From Rhizobium sp. NZLR1 (GTDB lineage: Bacteria > Pseudomonadota > Alphaproteobacteria > Rhizobiales > Rhizobiaceae): DNA of 64,000 nucleotides. A program made the position numbers and the translations under genes. Positions 60,552 to 64,000 of the stretch are shown here, one piece after another. The stretch lies in contig NZ_CP071634.1 in NCBI RefSeq assembly GCF_017357385.1, forward strand, positions 62,001 to 126,000, in the 5' to 3' direction. Positions within the stretch are counted from its first letter, which is position 1. Every line of letters starts with the position of its first letter. Under the pieces are notes generated by a model. The model had not been told where the DNA came from. It did not search any database and worked only from the letters and a program-made list of their open reading frames with translations.

Positions 60552-63113
60552 TTAGGTGCGTGGCTTCAGATTTTCCGGGTCATAGATCGGCTTGTACCCG
60601 ACGCCGACAACCTCCACCGGATAAGTCTCGGCAAAATACTCGACACTCAGCTTGCGTCCGACCTGGCAATGCGACCAGGGCAAATAGGCCAAAGCGATGT
60701 TCTTTCCGACCGTTGGGCCGTAGGCGATCGAGGTCGTGTAGGACCGGCGGCCGAGCTCATCGACCAGGACCTCTCCGGTCGCGGGATCGACGACCGGCAG
60801 GTTGCCGAGGGGATAACGCTTCACGCCCGATTTGTCGGTATTCTCGGTCATCACAAGGGTGCAGAGCATGGCCGGCTGGTGTTCGCGCGCCTTGTATTCC
60901 AAATGTTTTGCCTTGCCGCGGAAATCGGCTTCCTTGACCTTCGGACGGGCGAGATCGGCTTCGATCAGGTTGTACTGGGTCAGGAGATCGGCGTTCTGCA
61001 GTCGCAGGCTCTTTTCCATGCGGCGCGAGTTGGCATAGGTCTCTACGCCGAAGGCCATCACACCGGTCGAGCGCAGCGCATCCCAGACGGCGAGGCCGTC
61101 TTCGTATTTCATGTGCAGTTCCCAGCCCTGCTCGCCGACATAGGAGATGCGGAAGGCGGTGACAGGCTTACCGGCGATTTCGATCGGCTTGATCGCTGCA
61201 AAGGCGAAGTTTTCCTGATCGAGCCCGGCCGGATCGGCCACGACCTTCTTCAGCGTGTCGCGCGCGTTCGGACCCCAGATGCCGATCGTCACGAATTTTT
61301 CCGAGACGTCTGTGATGGTCACGTCAAGGCCACGGTCTTCGGCGACACGCTTCATATAGTGCAGGTCGCGCGGGCCGGCATCGGCGCCGTTGACGAGACG
61401 GCAGCGGTCGGCCATGCGGAAGACGGTGAAGTCAGCGCGCACCATGCCTTCGTCGTCGAGGAAGTGGGTGTAAACGCCCTTGCCGATGTTTGCATCGCCG
61501 CCGACCTTGGCGGCGCACAGCCATTCCATCAGTTCGACATGGTCGGGTCCCTCGATATCGACCATGTGGAAGTGGCTGAGGTTGACGATGCCGCAATCCT
61601 CGCTCATCGCCAGATGCTCGGCATTCGACACGCGCCAGAAATGGCGGCTGTCCCATTCGTTCTCGCGAACCGGGACGCGGTCGGCGTATTTCTCCAGAAG
61701 GTGCTCGTTGGCGGCGTAGCCGTGGGCACGCTCCCAGCCGCCAAGTTCCATGAAGTAGCCACCAAGCTCCTTTTCGCGCTCGTGGAAGGGCGAGCGCTTG
61801 GCGTTGCGGGCGGAGGCATAGGGTTCGCGGGTGTGAACGGCCGGGAAATAGATCTTCTGGGCGGCTTCGAAGCACCGGCCCTCGATGAACTCTTCGGTCA
61901 ACTGATGCGGATAGAAGCGGGCGTAGTCGATGCTGTTGTGATCGATTTCAGTACGGCCATCGGTCATCCAGTCGGCGATGAGCTTGCCATAGCCCGGGCC
62001 GTCCTTGACCCAGATGGCAACGCAATACCAGAGACCCCTGACCTTCTGGCTCTCGCCGCAGGATGCGCCGCCGCCGGCGGAAACCTGCAGCAGGCCGTTG
62101 AAGGAGTGACCTTCGTTATAGCCGAGTTCGCCGAGGATCGGCGTCAGTTCCATAGCGCGCTCGAGCGGCTCGATGATCTGTTCCATCTCGAGATCGCGCT
62201 GCGACGGCGAAAGGCGCGCTTCGTGTTTTTCGAGAATATCGCGCGGATGGCACATGCGCGGATTGGTGGCTTCGTAATAGCCCCACTCGATCTGACCGCC
62301 CTCGGTCGTCGCCGGGTCGCCGGTATCGCGCATATAGGCGGAGTTGCCCTGGTCGCGCAGCAACGGGAAGCCGATTTCCTTGCCGGTGCCTTCAAACTCG
62401 TTATAGGGACCGAAGAAGGTGAGCGGGTGGTCGACCGGCATGACCGGCAGGTCTTCGCCGACCATCTCCGCGATCAGGCGCCCCCAGAGGCCGGCGCAGA
62501 CGATGACGTGGTCGGCCATGATCGTGCCGCGATGGGTGACGACGCCCTTGATGCGGCCGCCTTCGACGATCAGCGATTTCGCCGGCGTGTTGCCGAACAC
62601 CTGCAGCTTGCCGGCCTTTTCGGCGGCATCGACGAGCTTGCCGGCAACGGTCTGCGAGCGCGGAATGACGAGGCCGGCATCCGGATCGTAAAGACCGCCC
62701 ATCACCTGATCTTCCTCGATCAGCGGGAACTTCTCCTTGATCTCGGAAGGGCTGACATAATGGGCGCGGGTGCCGAAAGCGCGTGCCGAGGATAGCTTGC
62801 GCTTGATTTCTTCCATCCAGGCATGGTCGCCGGTGCGCGCCACTTCGAGGCCGCCGATGCGGGCGTAATGGCCCATCTTCTCGTAGAAATCGATCGAATA
62901 TTGCGTGGTCCAGACCGACAGATAGTCGTGGCTCGTGGTGTAACAGAAGTCCGAGGCATGGGCTGTCGAGCCGATATCGGTCGGTATGCCCGACTTGTCG
63001 ATGCCGACGATATCGTCCCATCCGCGCTCGACGAGATGATGCGCGATCGAGGCGCCGACGATACCGCCGAGGCCGATGATGACGACCTTTGCCTTTTCCG
63101 GAAATGCTGCCAC
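60552..63113 (-). CDS. Dimethylglycine/sarcosine dehydrogenase-like FAD protein with GcvT domain
   Basis: An 853-residue protein. The N-terminus has the FAD motif VIIGLGGIVGASIAHHLVER and a D-amino-acid-oxidase-like domain to about residue 400. The C-terminal half is a GcvT-type folate-binding aminomethyl transferase with DFTVFRMADRCRLVNG and ISYVGEQGWELHMKYEDGLA. Such proteins demethylate dimethylglycine or sarcosine and pass the one-carbon unit to tetrahydrofolate, as in glycine betaine breakdown. It starts with GTG, with aagga eight bases upstream. No other betaine genes are nearby. Confidence 0.88.
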   Translation of the reverse strand: MAAFPEKAKVVIIGLGGIVGASIAHHLVERGWDDIVGIDKSGIPTDIGSTAHASDFCYTTSHDYLSVWTTQYSIDFYEKMGHYARIGGLEVARTGDHAWMEEIKRKLSSARAFGTRAHYVSPSEIKEKFPLIEEDQVMGGLYDPDAGLVIPRSQTVAGKLVDAAEKAGKLQVFGNTPAKSLIVEGGRIKGVVTHRGTIMADHVIVCAGLWGRLIAEMVGEDLPVMPVDHPLTFFGPYNEFEGTGKEIGFPLLRDQGNSAYMRDTGDPATTEGGQIEWGYYEATNPRMCHPRDILEKHEARLSPSQRDLEMEQIIEPLERAMELTPILGELGYNEGHSFNGLLQVSAGGGASCGESQKVRGLWYCVAIWVKDGPGYGKLIADWMTDGRTEIDHNSIDYARFYPHQLTEEFIEGRCFEAAQKIYFPAVHTREPYASARNAKRSPFHEREKELGGYFMELGGWERAHGYAANEHLLEKYADRVPVRENEWDSRHFWRVSNAEHLAMSEDCGIVNLSHFHMVDIEGPDHVELMEWLCAAKVGGDANIGKGVYTHFLDDEGMVRADFTVFRMADRCRLVNGADAGPRDLHYMKRVAEDRGLDVTITDVSEKFVTIGIWGPNARDTLKKVVADPAGLDQENFAFAAIKPIEIAGKPVTAFRISYVGEQGWELHMKYEDGLAVWDALRSTGVMAFGVETYANSRRMEKSLRLQNADLLTQYNLIEADLARPKVKEADFRGKAKHLEYKAREHQPAMLCTLVMTENTDKSGVKRYPLGNLPVVDPATGEVLVDELGRRSYTTSIAYGPTVGKNIALAYLPWSHCQVGRKLSVEYFAETYPVEVVGVGYKPIYDPENLKPRT

Positions 63114-63406
63114 GTGCTGTTCCTTCTACTTATCCGACGAATTAAAATTTAGCCGCGGTTGACTTACGCCTCGCGCGTGAAATGCAGGAGCCATGTCAGC
63201 CTCGTAAACGTGTCACATTTACCGAAGCTGCGGAACCCCAGACCTCTTCGCGTGGAAACTGCAACGGGGGTATTATGCCTCAGGCTCACGATCGTCATTG
63301 CTCCTACGCCGCCGAGTATCGGCGTGATTGCGTCAGCCCGGATCGAGCGGTCAGGCAATGACTGGCGACGATCTTATAAGGCGAGCCCTTGCAATTGGCG
63401 GACAGC

Positions 63407-64000
63407 CTACGGCGGCACCTGGAACAGATGACGGATTCGCGTCACCAGCGAGTTCATCGAGCCGCCGTTCAGCGTGGCGCCTTCGGTCGCCAGGGAGTGC
63501 TGGCTGGTCTCGATGCGGCGTGACAGGGTGGCGGCAAGCTCTTCGGCGATGCCGGGCCGATCGTGCAGGAGCGGCGTCAGGCTCGCTTGAGCGATTTCGT
63601 AGACCACGACGAAGGTGAGCGCGCGCAGGCTCGCCGCCTCGCCGATCCCGATCAGCAGTCCGCTTTCTCCGAAATAATCGCCCGGCGCCAGCCGGCCCAG
63701 TTCGATTTCTTTGCGGCCTTCCTGTCGTGTCGCGACGAGTGCGCCGCTGCGCACGATCATCAGCGATGCAACGGTATCGCCCTGTTCGATCAGGATGGAA
63801 TCCTTCTTGTAGGTGCGCCGCGTCATCGAGGCTGCGAGCGTCTCCTTCTCGTCCTCGGTCAGCGAGGAAAACAGCGGGATGGCATCGAGGAGCTTGAGCG
63901 GCGTCGGCCGGTGCGGGTTTACCATCTCCTCTGACTGCACCTGGCCGGGTGGGCCGGCCGCATCGATCGGCCGCGCCAAAGTAAGGCCCGCGGCCTTGAG
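63407..64000 (-). CDS. C-terminal cyclic-nucleotide-binding domain, gene cut by window end
   Basis: The visible ~197 codons run on without a stop to the window edge. The cNMP-binding (Crp-like) domain starts LLDAIPLFSSLTEDEKETLA and includes VRSGALVATRQEG and LAPGDYFGESGLLIG. There is no helix-turn-helix after it, so this is not a Crp/Fnr regulator. In rhizobia this arrangement is typical of MscS-type channels with a C-terminal cNMP domain, but the channel part is outside the window. The PxxR-like RxA of the phosphate-binding cassette appears as EAASLRAL. Real cNMP binding is uncertain. Confidence 0.7.
   Translation of the reverse strand, partial: LKAAGLTLARPIDAAGPPGQVQSEEMVNPHRPTPLKLLDAIPLFSSLTEDEKETLAASMTRRTYKKDSILIEQGDTVASLMIVRSGALVATRQEGRKEIELGRLAPGDYFGESGLLIGIGEAASLRALTFVVVYEIAQASLTPLLHDRPGIAEELAATLSRRIETSQHSLATEGATLNGGSMNSLVTRIRHLFQVPP

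Noticed and set aside
60468..62795. 775-codon frame opposite the dimethylglycine dehydrogenase-like gene
   Set aside because: Very long, but it is antisense to a gene with complete FAD and GcvT motifs.
63407..64000. Crp/Fnr transcription factor
   Set aside because: No helix-turn-helix follows the cNMP domain, and the frame continues upstream past the window edge.

Overview
This window looks like about 64 kb of a Rhizobium-type alphaproteobacterium (R. leguminosarum/etli group). The signs are high GC, a pcaDCHGB operon divergent from pcaQ, a hut operon with HutF, HutG and HutD, an AttEFGH-like ABC exporter, and rhizobial intergenic palindromic repeats. No replication, rRNA or tRNA genes were seen. 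The many catabolic operons would suit either a chromosome or a large secondary replicon.

Layout. 1-2.6 kb: end of a UDP-sugar dehydrogenase, a DUF3095 cyclase-like protein and a small methyltransferase. 2.8-10.3 kb: a tandem pair of DUF805 genes (the first frameshifted), then a six-gene MoxR/DUF58 envelope cluster. 10.4-15.8 kb: Rrf2 regulator, a CopC-like protein without copper ligands, and a MacB-like ABC exporter with an AttH-type lipocalin. 15.9-20.5 kb: FkbM methyltransferase, a membrane-ferredoxin-adenylate cyclase fusion, a glycosyltransferase and a polysaccharide deacetylase. 20.6-26.1 kb: GFA protein, a decayed Tn3-family transposase end, AraC/SDR/hydrolase genes, an MBL-fold hydrolase and an orphan C39-like protein.

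26.3-41.0 kb is the main catabolic unit. Two tandem FCD/GntR regulators are followed by a fused dehydroshikimate dehydratase (quiC), an ABC importer of the polar amino acid type, a type II dehydroquinase, a Gfo/Idh/MocA oxidoreductase and an AroE-like dehydrogenase. Next to these lie pcaB-G-H-C-D and pcaQ. Together they suggest uptake of quinate or shikimate, conversion to protocatechuate, and ring cleavage to beta-ketoadipate. The importer's binding protein keeps the carboxylate-binding Arg but lacks the amino-group-binding Asp, which fits a non-amino-acid ligand. The genes for the last steps (pcaIJ, pcaF) are not in the window.

41.1-45.1 kb: a Xre/RES toxin-antitoxin pair, a small hydrolase, a possible small RNA, a set of three TTCGG-N4-CCGAA palindromes, a DUF899 gene and a J-domain gene. 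45.2-53.4 kb: the complete five-step histidine pathway, hutIHGUD divergent from hutF-hutC, with a TGTATATACA operator between them. 53.4-59.0 kb: a second HutC repressor divergent from a histidine-type ABC importer. That operon ends in a HAL-fold protein with no Ala-Ser-Gly triad for the MIO cofactor, the strongest biochemical anomaly here. 59.0-64.0 kb: a secreted hypothetical protein, a PAP2 phosphatase, a dimethylglycine dehydrogenase-like protein and the C-terminus of a cyclic-nucleotide-binding protein, probably a MscS-type channel, cut by the window edge.
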